A stretch of DNA of 17,228 nt from Bacteriovoracaceae bacterium (GTDB taxonomy: Bacteria; Bdellovibrionota; Bacteriovoracia; Bacteriovoracales; Bacteriovoracaceae), in NCBI GenBank assembly GCA_018060635.1, contig JAGOVR010000021.1:1-17228 (forward strand), in the 5' to 3' direction. Made by a program: the position numbers and the translations under genes. Position 1 is the stretch's first letter, and every line of letters begins with the position of its first letter. Positions 5,944 through 13,564 of this stretch are shown piece after piece. The notes below the pieces were generated by a model, which made no database searches, was not told the origin of the DNA, and saw only the letters and a program-made list of their open reading frames with translations.

Positions 5944-7096
5944 AATCCCTTCTGTTACCATTCACCCCATCTCCCACCGCCAGCTGGCTAAGGGTCACGC
6001 TTGGGTCACGGAAGATTCCTTCACGAAAAGATTTCCTAAAAAAGATTTTTTAATTGCAACAAACCCTCAAGGAAATCCTTGGGTAACTCTCCTGCATGAT
6101 CCAACCCATCCTAAAATTAAGGCACGTGTTTGGAAACTCTCACCTCATTTTAATTTTCTCAAGGAATTAGAAGAACGAATAGCTCTTGGTATTAAAAAAA
6201 GATCTGCTCTCAACCTTAACCGAGAAAACTATTATCTTTCTTTTGCAGAGGCAGATGATCTGCCTGGCCTTTTTATTCAACATTTAGGATCTGTGATCTT
6301 GATTCAATATGAAATGCTTTTTTGGAAACACCATCTTCCTCTCATTGAAACTATCTTAAAAAAACATTTTCATGCAAAAGAATACTGGACTCAATTCCGA
6401 CAAAACTCTAAATCCAAAGAGTCGCTTGCTTGTTATCAAGGTGCTTTTGAAAAAAAATCTTTTATTTTAAAAGAAGAAGACATTTCTTATCACCTCAAAC
6501 TGGGCCTTCATTATGATTTTGGGCTTTATACGGACATGGCGGCTATCCGCAAAAAATGTGAATTTTTATTTAAGCCTGATCTAGAAGTGTTGAATCTTTT
6601 TTCTTATACGGGAGCTTGGAGTCTTTTTGCACTTAAACATCAAGCAAAGCACGTGACCTCAGTAGATCTTTCTTTAGAATATATGCAGTGGTTAGAAGAA
6701 AATTTAAAGCTAAATATTTTCAAAGGAACTCATACCTCTTATGTGATCAGTGCCGCAGACGCCTTAAAGCGTTTTAGTAAAGAAGGAAAAGGTTTTGATC
6801 TCATCATTTGTGATCCTCCTTCCGCCTTCAGTGATGGGAAAAAAATCACTTCAGCACTCTCTTTCTATCAAAAAGAATTTCCCTCTCTCTTTAAATTATT
6901 AAAACCCCAAGGACATCTGCTGTTATTTCTTAACACCCATCATCTCTCTATGGAAAAATTTAAAAAAACTATTTTAGATCACAAACTTAAAATGAGTATC
7001 AAGGGTGACATGGCGCTGTCTGATGATTGCCCTTTTAAAAAAGGATTTCCTGAAGGGAATTACTTAAAGGGAATTTTACTCAAAAAAAATTCTTAA
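5936..7096 (+). CDS. class I SAM-dependent 23S rRNA methyltransferase (RlmI/RlmK-like)
   Basis: Predicted rRNA methyltransferase of 386 residues. The order is a PUA-like RNA-binding domain (about 5-70), a linking domain with the EADDLPGLFIQ segment (105-115), then a Rossmann methyltransferase core with LNLFSYTGAWSL (219-230), the acidic SAM-ribose contact in VTSVDLS (240-246), and DPPSAFSDGKK (293-303). In RlmI-type m5C enzymes a Cys follows the next beta strand (SCS); here the segment is FLNTHHLS, with no Cys, and the DPPSAFS motif resembles the RlmK half of RlmKL (m7G). The modified base is thus uncertain. The frame is open from 5855, but those residues do not match the family. Start candidates are ATG 5930 or 5936; both lack a good ribosome site and overlap plsC. 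Confidence 0.82.
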   Translation: MSKIPSVTIHPISHRQLAKGHAWVTEDSFTKRFPKKDFLIATNPQGNPWVTLLHDPTHPKIKARVWKLSPHFNFLKELEERIALGIKKRSALNLNRENYYLSFAEADDLPGLFIQHLGSVILIQYEMLFWKHHLPLIETILKKHFHAKEYWTQFRQNSKSKESLACYQGAFEKKSFILKEEDISYHLKLGLHYDFGLYTDMAAIRKKCEFLFKPDLEVLNLFSYTGAWSLFALKHQAKHVTSVDLSLEYMQWLEENLKLNIFKGTHTSYVISAADALKRFSKEGKGFDLIICDPPSAFSDGKKITSALSFYQKEFPSLFKLLKPQGHLLLFLNTHHLSMEKFKKTILDHKLKMSIKGDMALSDDCPFKKGFPEGNYLKGILLKKNS

Positions 7097-7947
7097 TTCT
7101 TATATACATTAAAGACTTGCTTAACTTGTGTCCCTTCTATTTCACCCATTCCTAGCAATTGATTCGTAGAATCTTTTATCCAATAAAACCCTTCGGCTTG
7201 ATTAAATAGAGTATGACGAATCCCATTACGATAACGAATAGATTCCTCTGCCGAAAGAATAATACTGGGAAGAGAAACAAATGCGGTGAGATCTTTGCCT
7301 TGTGGTATGTTCTTTCTAATATCACAGCTTTCACGAATAGAGTGAGGTCCAATTTTTTCTCTGACTAAACTAGTGAGATACCCTCTAGTTCCTAGTTTTT
7401 CTGCCATATCTTCAAACAGAGTTCGAATATAAGTTCCTGTACTCACTTCTACCCTAAATGTAATCCACGGATAACGATAAGATAAAACTTGTAGAGAAAA
7501 AATATGGCGATTTTTTTTTTCTTTTTTTATTTCAATTCCTTCCCGTGCCCAATCATACAACGCCTTACCTTGAAACTTGGCGGCAGAAACTCTATGAGGA
7601 GCCTGTAAATAATCTCCTACAAAAGAGGAAAATTTTTGATTGAGTTGATTCAAATCATCATCAAGAGGCCGGAATGTATCCTCTAGAATATTTCCTGTTA
7701 AATCCCCTGTATCGGAAAAGGCGCCTAATTTCCCTGAAGCAATATAGGTCTTAGAATATTTCTCATGCACATAATTGGTAAGCTTAGTGGCTCCATTTGT
7801 AGCAATAAGCAGAACGCCTGTGGCGAAAGGATCAAGTGTTCCAAAGTGCCCTACTTTTTTTATATTCATTTTTTTTTTGAACAAACGAACCACATCAAAA
7901 GACGAAAGCTTAGGCGGTTTTAAAATATTAAAAATTTGATCTGACAT
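7093..7947 (-). CDS. truB: tRNA pseudouridine(55) synthase
   Basis: Makes pseudouridine 55 in the T-loop of tRNAs. Catalytic D39 sits in GHFGTLDPFATGVLL; the stacking Tyr is Y68 (SKTY); APHRVSAAKFQGKALYDWARE (117-136) and GTYIRTL (171-177) are family motifs. The usual N-terminal KPxGxTSHD is altered to KPPKLSSFD. The C-terminal region after about 210 is short, as in TruB forms with a reduced C-terminal domain. It is the last gene of the rimP-nusA-infB-rbfA-truB block: its ATG follows the rbfA TAA with no gap. Its own TAA interlocks with the TAA of the convergent methyltransferase gene inside TTAA at 7093-7096, so no terminator separates them. Confidence 0.95.
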   Translation of the reverse strand: MSDQIFNILKPPKLSSFDVVRLFKKKMNIKKVGHFGTLDPFATGVLLIATNGATKLTNYVHEKYSKTYIASGKLGAFSDTGDLTGNILEDTFRPLDDDLNQLNQKFSSFVGDYLQAPHRVSAAKFQGKALYDWAREGIEIKKEKKNRHIFSLQVLSYRYPWITFRVEVSTGTYIRTLFEDMAEKLGTRGYLTSLVREKIGPHSIRESCDIRKNIPQGKDLTAFVSLPSIILSAEESIRYRNGIRHTLFNQAEGFYWIKDSTNQLLGMGEIEGTQVKQVFNVYKN

Positions 7948-8292
7948 TTAGGAATTTTGTTTGAGAAGATCCGTGATTTTTTGCTCTTCTTCATACTGTG
8001 AATTATAAATAAACCTAAGTTCTGGAGTATGACGAACGGCCAGTGCTTGTGATAATTTTTTTCTTAACCTCCCTTCGTACTTAGAGAGCGTTTTTGCAAT
8101 TTCCTCTTTTTCTTCTGTATTAAAAGTATCCCAATAAACTTTAGCGTAAGCAGAGTCAGCAGAGACTTCCACGTGAGTAATACTTAATCTGCGAAAATGG
8201 GGATCGGCAAAATCTTTACGCAAAGAAAAACTAAGAGATTCTAAGATCTGTGACTCTAATCTTTTCTTAGCATGAGGGTTACGTTTTATCAT
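7948..8292 (-). CDS. rbfA: 30S ribosome-binding factor A
   Basis: Cold-shock-associated factor that helps 16S rRNA 5'-end maturation in the small subunit. The 114 residues fit the compact KH-fold family: a basic N-terminal helix (KKRLESQILESLSFSL), DPHFRRLSITHVEVSADSAYAKVYW (30-54), and the C-terminal ALAVRHTPELRFIYN (84-98), where RHTPELRF is the characteristic stretch. It starts three bases after the infB stop and is directly followed by truB, so it is translated as part of the operon; no strong ribosome site is visible and coupling to infB is likely. Confidence 0.95.
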   Translation of the reverse strand: MIKRNPHAKKRLESQILESLSFSLRKDFADPHFRRLSITHVEVSADSAYAKVYWDTFNTEEKEEIAKTLSKYEGRLRKKLSQALAVRHTPELRFIYNSQYEEEQKITDLLKQNS

Positions 8293-8295
8293 ACA

Positions 8296-11010
8296 CTATA
8301 CAGAAGCTTGATTCTGTCTCCCTGATGAAGCACTCGTTTCAGGAACATCTAACGTTCTTTTTTTCTGTTCCATTTGATACGCTTCAAAAAGATCTCCGAC
8401 TTTTAGATCATTAAAACTTTCTAAAGCCATCCCACATTCCAAACCATTTTTCACTTCTTTAACTTCATCTTTGAAACGCTTAAGAGTGCTAAGTTTGCCA
8501 TCAAACATAATTTTACCATCACGTAAAAGGCGCACGTTACAACCTCTTTCAATTTTTCCATCAACAACTTGGCAACCCGCCACAGTTCCCACTTTAGAAA
8601 TAACAAAAACTTCTTTGATTTGTGCTCTTCCGATATATTTTTCTACAAACTCAGGAGAGAGCATTCCCTCTAACGCCATTTGTACGGCATTAATAAGTTC
8701 ATAAATAATAGAGTATGTTTTGATATCTACACCTTTATCTTCTGCCATTTTTCTAGCAGTAGTTACAGGTCGCATATTAAAACCTAAAATATATCCTGCA
8801 GAAGATGCGGCTAAAGAGACATCACTATCCGTAATGGGGCCAACGCCTCCACCAATGACTTGAACTCCTACTTCATCTGAACCTAGAGCTTCTACAGCAT
8901 TTTTAATAGCTTCAAAAGATCCATGCACATCTGAACGTACGATAAGTTTAAGAATTTTTTTCTCCTGTGTTCCATCCGCACCTGCTGATGCTCCTGCAAA
9001 AAATCCTTCTAAACTAGCGACAGGTCTAGAACTTAATCCTTGCATTTCTTTACGCAGAACTTCACGCTCTTCTACAATTCGTTTAGATTCTCTTTCATTT
9101 TTAGTAACATTTAACATATCCCCTGGACTTGGTGTTGTATCTAAACCAAGTATTTGCACAGGAGTTGAAGGACCTGCAGAATCTAACATATTACCAAATT
9201 CATCCATAAGACTTCTAGATCTTCCTGAAGTTTCCCCTACAACAATAGAATCACCTTTTTTAAGTGTCCCTTGTGTCACAATAATAGTGGCAACAGGTCC
9301 TCGCCCTATTTCAATTTTGGATTCAACAACCACACCTTCTGCCGCACCTTTAGGATCTGCTTTGAGCTCCATCACATCGGCTTGAATAAGAATTCCTTCT
9401 AATAATTTATCAATCCCTTCTCCTTTAAGTGCAGAAATAGGGACATACTGCGTATCTCCTCCCCACTCTTCAGGAGTCAAACTAAATTCCATAAGCTCTT
9501 GTTTGACACGATCTGGATTAGAATTTTCTTTATCCATTTTATTCACAGCTACAATAATAGGAACACCTGCTTCTTGGCAGAAACGAATAGATTCTTTGGT
9601 TTGCGGCATCACACCGTCATCTGCCGCTACGACTAAGATAACAATATCTGTAATTTTTGCTCCACGCTGTCGCATATTTGCAAATGCGGCGTGTCCCGGA
9701 GTATCTAGAAATGTAATTTTTTTATCAGAAACTTTTACAGAATACGCCCCAATATGCTGAGTAATTCCCCCTGCTTCTCCTTGTGCAACTTTTGTTTTTC
9801 TAATGGCATCTAAGAGGGTGGTCTTCCCGTGATCCACGTGTCCCATGACGGCAACGATAGGGCTACGAGCCGTAAAATTCATATTTTCATTTTTCTTAAG
9901 AGGAATAACATCTTCTTCTTTAAATGTTTGATCTTCTACTCGGTAGTCATAGAGTTTACAAAGATCTCCTGCTAATCCGAGACCTAAATAATCATTTTTT
10001 TTAATGAGTAAATTAATCGTAAGAGCATTGTTCATAAGATCTTGTAATTTAATATTTAACTTTTGTGCTAACTCTTCTGCCGTACAACCGCCATGAACAG
10101 TAATGATACGTTTAGATTCTTTAACTTCAGTTAAAAGTGTATCTCGTGTCGGCCCTGAATAATTTTTTTTCTTTTTAGGAACAATATAAACCGTTTTTCC
10201 CACCAATCCTAAGGCATAACTTTTTAACTCTTCTGTGGTTTTAAGATCACTTAAGTCTCTTTTCCCTTTTTTAGAAACCATGGCCGCTAAGCCACCTAGT
10301 TTTTTCTTTTTAGAGTTTTCGTCTTCATCTTCTACGGGAAAAGGTGCTGATTCAAAAATAACACCACTAGATTTAGGAGTTACCGAAGTTTTAGCCGTGG
10401 TGGTGGGCGAAGGTTCTTTTTTTTCTGGTACAAAAATGGGAGTAAATGTATGCATTTTTTCACGATAAAGCTCGACCCCTTGTTTTCCAGATGCACGCTC
10501 TTCTAAAGCACGAGCCTTGGCGGCAATTTCTTGAGCTTCTTTTTCTTCTTTGTCTTTTTTACGAATAACTTTAAATTTAACAAGCGGTGACTCTCCTTCA
10601 ATTGTCGATAACGGAGTAGGAACTACGGCTTCTTTTTCCTCTAACGCTGGTGAAGCATCTACAGGTGAAGCTTCTTTATGTTCTCCCTGTAAATTGATTT
10701 CTACTGGCTTTTCTAACTTCTTTTCAGCCTTTGTTGCTTTTTCTTCTGCTAAAACCTCTGCTTCTTTTTCAGAGGTTTTATCTCCCGCTTTTTTAATCAC
10801 TTTTTTAGTAACTTTTTTTACAACTTTTTTCTTATCCGCAGAAGCTTCTTCCTTTTTAGGGGCCAAAGCTTTTTGAACAGCTTCCAACTCTTCATCAGAA
10901 AGCAGAACCATATGGTTTTTGATATTAAAACCGAGGGACTTTAGTTTTTCAACTAAATCCACCGCCCCCATATCCATTTCTTTTGCTAACTCAAAAACCT
11001 TTTTTCCCAT
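8296..11010 (-). CDS. infB: translation initiation factor IF-2
   Basis: GTPase that delivers initiator tRNA to the 30S subunit and promotes subunit joining. It has 904 residues: an IF2N domain (1-50), a long Lys/Glu/Pro-rich linker (about 51-290), a second IF2N-like domain (about 298-360), then the GTPase with GHVDHGKT (390-397), GGITQHIGAY (414-423), DTPGH (436-440), NKMD (490-493) and SAL (526-528), followed by beta-barrel and IF2-C domains (SDVHGSFEAI, and a second barrel with CNVRLLRDGK). The ATG has a clear AAGGAAG (11017-11023) six bases upstream in the 16-base gap after nusA. It ends in TAG, three bases before rbfA. Confidence 0.97.
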   Translation of the reverse strand: MGKKVFELAKEMDMGAVDLVEKLKSLGFNIKNHMVLLSDEELEAVQKALAPKKEEASADKKKVVKKVTKKVIKKAGDKTSEKEAEVLAEEKATKAEKKLEKPVEINLQGEHKEASPVDASPALEEKEAVVPTPLSTIEGESPLVKFKVIRKKDKEEKEAQEIAAKARALEERASGKQGVELYREKMHTFTPIFVPEKKEPSPTTTAKTSVTPKSSGVIFESAPFPVEDEDENSKKKKLGGLAAMVSKKGKRDLSDLKTTEELKSYALGLVGKTVYIVPKKKKNYSGPTRDTLLTEVKESKRIITVHGGCTAEELAQKLNIKLQDLMNNALTINLLIKKNDYLGLGLAGDLCKLYDYRVEDQTFKEEDVIPLKKNENMNFTARSPIVAVMGHVDHGKTTLLDAIRKTKVAQGEAGGITQHIGAYSVKVSDKKITFLDTPGHAAFANMRQRGAKITDIVILVVAADDGVMPQTKESIRFCQEAGVPIIVAVNKMDKENSNPDRVKQELMEFSLTPEEWGGDTQYVPISALKGEGIDKLLEGILIQADVMELKADPKGAAEGVVVESKIEIGRGPVATIIVTQGTLKKGDSIVVGETSGRSRSLMDEFGNMLDSAGPSTPVQILGLDTTPSPGDMLNVTKNERESKRIVEEREVLRKEMQGLSSRPVASLEGFFAGASAGADGTQEKKILKLIVRSDVHGSFEAIKNAVEALGSDEVGVQVIGGGVGPITDSDVSLAASSAGYILGFNMRPVTTARKMAEDKGVDIKTYSIIYELINAVQMALEGMLSPEFVEKYIGRAQIKEVFVISKVGTVAGCQVVDGKIERGCNVRLLRDGKIMFDGKLSTLKRFKDEVKEVKNGLECGMALESFNDLKVGDLFEAYQMEQKKRTLDVPETSASSGRQNQASV

Positions 11011-11026
11011 GCAATACTTCCTTGTT

Positions 11027-12436
11027 CTACTTCAATTTAAAAGCCGCGAGCTCTTCTCTCAGACGCTGTTCCATTTCTGAGATTTTATTTTTGTCATCAC
11101 TTTCTGATCTCTTATCCATATTCTTAAATCCATTATTATCAGGAAGTGCTGATGCTGATACAATTTCTTCTCCTTCCTCAACCTCAGATTTAACTTCTCC
11201 TTTTTCTAAAGCTTCTTTAGCAAAAGTAATAAGCTCCAAAGCTTCAGCTTGTGGAATAGCGAGTGTTTTCGCAATTTTTTCTGTAGAAGCTTGCGATAAA
11301 TCACCCACTGACATAACGCCTCCATGCACCAATACTTGAGCATTGGAAGAGTTCAGTTTAGTCAGCTGTAACAAATTCTCTACTGATTTCTTAATTTTTT
11401 CCTGTAACTTAGTTTTAGAAATAATATTAATTTTCCAACCTGAAAGCATAGCCGCTAGACGCACATTTTGACCTCTTCTTCCAATAGCTAAAGAGAGCTG
11501 AGCATCTTCTACAACCACTGCCATACTATGTTCATCATGATCCACCATAATAGATGTAATTTCTGCAGGAGCTAAAGCCGATTTTACAAAAACTTCTGTT
11601 TCTTCATTCCATCTGACAATATCAATTTTTTCTCCTTGCAATTCATTTACAATATTTTGCACACGAGAACCTTTCATTCCCACACAGGCCCCAACAGGAT
11701 CCACATCTCTATCTGTGGTATAAACGGCAATTTTAGCTCTTTGCCCAGGCTCCCTTGCCGCTGATTTTATTTCAATGGTGCCATCGGCAATTTCTGGAAC
11801 TTCTGCTTCAAAAAGTTTTACTAAAAACATGGGACTTGTTCTGGATAATCTAATTTCCGGCCCACGACTGGTCATGACAACCTCTGAAAGATAAGCCTGA
11901 ATACGATCCCCTGGTTTAAAACTCTCGCCATAAATAATTTCACGACGAGGGAGAATAGCTTCAGCTTTTCCTAGATCTACCATGACATTGCCACGCTCAA
12001 AACGTCTGGCAATTCCTGTAATGATCTCACCTTCTCTATGTTTGAATTCAGAAAAAAGAACATCTCTTTCCGCATCTCTAACTTTTTGAAAAATAATCTG
12101 TTTAGCTGTTTGGATATCCACACGTGTGAATTGACCTTCCTCTAGTTTAATTCCTAGCTGATCTCCAATCTCACAATCTTCATCCATCTTTTGTGCCTGC
12201 TCAAAATTTATTTCCATAATAGGATCACGAACATCGTTCACTACATTTTTGTATTGGTAGATTTCGATTTCACCCTCTTCTGGATTATATTTAGCCTCAA
12301 AGCTTCCTTGAATCCCGTATTTCTTACGAGCGGCTACAACAAAAGCTTGTTCAATGGCACCTACAATAAACTCTTTTTTGATACCACGATCTTTTCCTAA
12401 TTGTTCAATAAGTCTTCCAATTTCTGTAAAATTCAT
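11027..12436 (-). CDS. nusA: transcription termination/antitermination protein NusA
   Basis: RNA polymerase-bound factor that modulates pausing, termination and antitermination. From this start it has 469 residues: N-terminal polymerase-binding domain (about 1-125), S1 domain (about 130-200, with GRGNMVDLGKAEAIL-like strands), KH domains with GMKG and the second-KH GRRG (AIGRRGQNVRLAA), one helix-hairpin-helix repeat (VLVHGGVMSVGDL to about 425), and an acidic then basic tail. The open frame begins at 12463, but the ATG at 12434-12436 gives the usual MNFTEIGRLIEQL start and has AGAGGTG six bases upstream. The ribosome site lies inside the end of rimP, two bases separate the genes, and NusA itself could act on the terminator-bearing leader upstream. 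Confidence 0.96.
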   Translation of the reverse strand: MNFTEIGRLIEQLGKDRGIKKEFIVGAIEQAFVVAARKKYGIQGSFEAKYNPEEGEIEIYQYKNVVNDVRDPIMEINFEQAQKMDEDCEIGDQLGIKLEEGQFTRVDIQTAKQIIFQKVRDAERDVLFSEFKHREGEIITGIARRFERGNVMVDLGKAEAILPRREIIYGESFKPGDRIQAYLSEVVMTSRGPEIRLSRTSPMFLVKLFEAEVPEIADGTIEIKSAAREPGQRAKIAVYTTDRDVDPVGACVGMKGSRVQNIVNELQGEKIDIVRWNEETEVFVKSALAPAEITSIMVDHDEHSMAVVVEDAQLSLAIGRRGQNVRLAAMLSGWKINIISKTKLQEKIKKSVENLLQLTKLNSSNAQVLVHGGVMSVGDLSQASTEKIAKTLAIPQAEALELITFAKEALEKGEVKSEVEEGEEIVSASALPDNNGFKNMDKRSESDDKNKISEMEQRLREELAAFKLK

Positions 12437-12438
12437 AG

Positions 12439-12960
12439 TCACACCTCTTGTAACGAATTCCAATCAACTTCCAGATTGGCCCTTTTTATTTTTAAAAAAT
12501 CAATTAAACATTTATTTTCTGCATCTAGCTCTAACAAAATCTCTTTTTCTAAAACCTTACAAAGAATTCCCGTCATCTGCTTTTGTCCCTGATACTTCTT
12601 AGGTAGGTCAGGTAATGCCAAGCTGGAATTAAGTACAACTTTTACTTTTTTGCCTAAGGCCCACTCAAAGTGCGTAAGAGTCCGAAGTCCTCTTTCTAAC
12701 CCTGGAGATGAAACCTCTAATGTTACATTGGCAGGAATCCACTCATTTTACTCGAAGTAAGGACTTAACGCTGAGTCAACTTTTACACAATCTTCAATCA
12801 AAGCCGTACCCGTTTTTTTATTCATAATAAAAAGACGCAAAAGAGCAGAAGATGCATTATAGAACAAATCATAAAGACAGAGTCCCTGTTCTTGCACTAC
12901 CAAGTTACAAAGTTCAAAAAACTTTTGCTCTAATTCATTCCTGACAACTTCTCTTTCCAT
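12439..12960 (-). pseudogene. rimP: ribosome maturation factor RimP, interrupted by an in-frame TAA
   Basis: RimP assists 30S assembly. One continuous frame of 174 codons reads as RimP, but codon 71 is TAA (12748-12750). Before it: residues 1-70 with the family segment TALIEDCVKVDSALSPYFE. After it, in the same frame: NEWIPANVTLEVSSPGLERGL, where LEVSSPGL is the family signature, then the C-terminal SH3-like domain ending in DWNSLQEV and TGA at 12439. The break falls just before the last strand of the N-terminal domain, so neither half should fold normally. A single substitution (for example from GAA, AAA or CAA) explains it. TAA is the normal stop of many neighbours, so codon reassignment is unlikely. 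Recent nonsense mutation, readthrough, or a sequencing/assembly error are possible. No strong ribosome site is seen at the ATG (12958-12960). Confidence 0.85.
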
Positions 12961-12972
12961 TCAAAAAATCCC

Positions 12973-13004
12973 AAAAAAAAAAGAGGTGATTTCAAAACCA
13001 CCTC
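12973..13004 (-). terminator. intrinsic terminator just upstream of rimP (possible attenuator)
   Basis: On the minus strand GAGGTG (12999-13004) pairs with CACCTC (12983-12988), with further G-T and T-A pairs possible in the loop, followed by ten T residues (12973-12982). It ends only 12 bases before the rimP ATG, leaving no room for a promoter between. It either ends transcripts from the acetyltransferase gene with partial readthrough or works as an attenuator for the rimP-nusA operon. The 5' arm contains GGAGGTG, a perfect ribosome-site sequence locked in the stem. Confidence 0.8.
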
Positions 13005-13027
13005 CACAAATATAAAAACAAATACTT

Positions 13028-13063
13028 AAAAAAATTGAGAAGGTTCTCTTATTTATCAACCTT
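13028..13063 (-). terminator. weak hairpin/T-tract with two exclusive pairings
   Basis: On the minus strand the palindrome GAGAACCTTCTC (13037-13048) is followed by AA and seven T residues (13028-13034), a weak terminator shape. The same AACCTT can pair instead with AAGGTT (13058-13063), which would break the first stem. It lies right after the acetyltransferase stop and before the stronger terminator at 12973-13004. Confidence 0.4.
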
Positions 13064-13081
13064 TTACCAAAAAATCAAACA

Positions 13082-13549
13082 TTAACGCATCATAACAACA
13101 GCAGAAGTGCCATGGCTATAAAAATGAGCAATGCGATGAGACTCTTTAAATCCTAATGACTTATAAAAACTTACCGCCACTTTATTGGTCTCTTCTACTT
13201 CTAGATATATGATTTTTCTCTGTGATAATTGTATTTCTTTCCAAGAATTTTCTAATAAAAAAACACCTGCTTTTTGCCCTCTCTCTTTCGGTTCAATCAC
13301 AATTTTAATGAGGTGAGCAACTTCCTCATAAGGCGGCAGAAGATACAGAATCAATCCTAAAATCTTTTCATCTGCTTCAGATTTCTTTAAAAAAAAGAGA
13401 TGATAATGAAAATTTTCTAAGGAAAATGACTTAAACCATTCTTGCCATGTGGATTCTAACCATGCGGTAGAACCCAGACAAGTATCCATCTCTTGAATGA
13501 TTTTTTGTAGGTTTTCATTTAAATAAAGACAGCGCTCTAAGATAAACAT
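13082..13549 (-). CDS. GNAT-family N-acetyltransferase, RimI-like
   Basis: Transfers an acetyl group from acetyl-CoA, possibly to protein N-termini as RimI does; the substrate is inferred. The 155 residues match GNAT motifs: HLIKIVIEPKERGQKAGVFLL (79-99) with the acetyl-CoA-binding loop (R-G-Q-K-A-G in place of the usual R/Q-x-x-G-x-G/A), LEVEETNKVAVSFYKSLGF (116-134) typical of RimI (LEV..SN..A...Y...GF), and a Tyr at 144. The start ATG lies 15 bases after the stop of the TPR regulator gene without a clear ribosome site, so they are probably co-transcribed. Terminator-like hairpins follow the stop codon. Confidence 0.82.
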   Translation of the reverse strand: MFILERCLYLNENLQKIIQEMDTCLGSTAWLESTWQEWFKSFSLENFHYHLFFLKKSEADEKILGLILYLLPPYEEVAHLIKIVIEPKERGQKAGVFLLENSWKEIQLSQRKIIYLEVEETNKVAVSFYKSLGFKESHRIAHFYSHGTSAVVMMR

Positions 13550-13564
13550 CTATTGATTTTAATA

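Noticed and set aside
10550..10876. 108-codon plus-strand ORF opposite infB
   Set aside because: It mirrors the Lys/Glu-rich IF-2 linker, giving a Ser/Phe/Thr-rich low-complexity translation; an antisense shadow.
12437..12463. Upstream start of nusA at 12463
   Set aside because: The ATG at 12436 has a strong AGAGGTG ribosome site and gives the family's usual N-terminus; the upstream start lies within rimP.
12439..12621. Separate small gene starting with TTG at 12621
   Set aside because: It is the in-frame C-terminal part of rimP; no ribosome site precedes it, and similarity continues upstream to the TAA at 12748.
12748..12750. Stop-codon reassignment explaining the rimP TAA
   Set aside because: TAA ends several intact neighbours (FKBP, rnhA, rbfA, truB, regulator, acetyltransferase) at the expected family lengths.
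13009..13014. TATATT as a -10 box for a rimP promoter between the two hairpins
   Set aside because: No acceptable -35 hexamer lies 16-18 bases upstream, and the transcript would start within the terminator stem.
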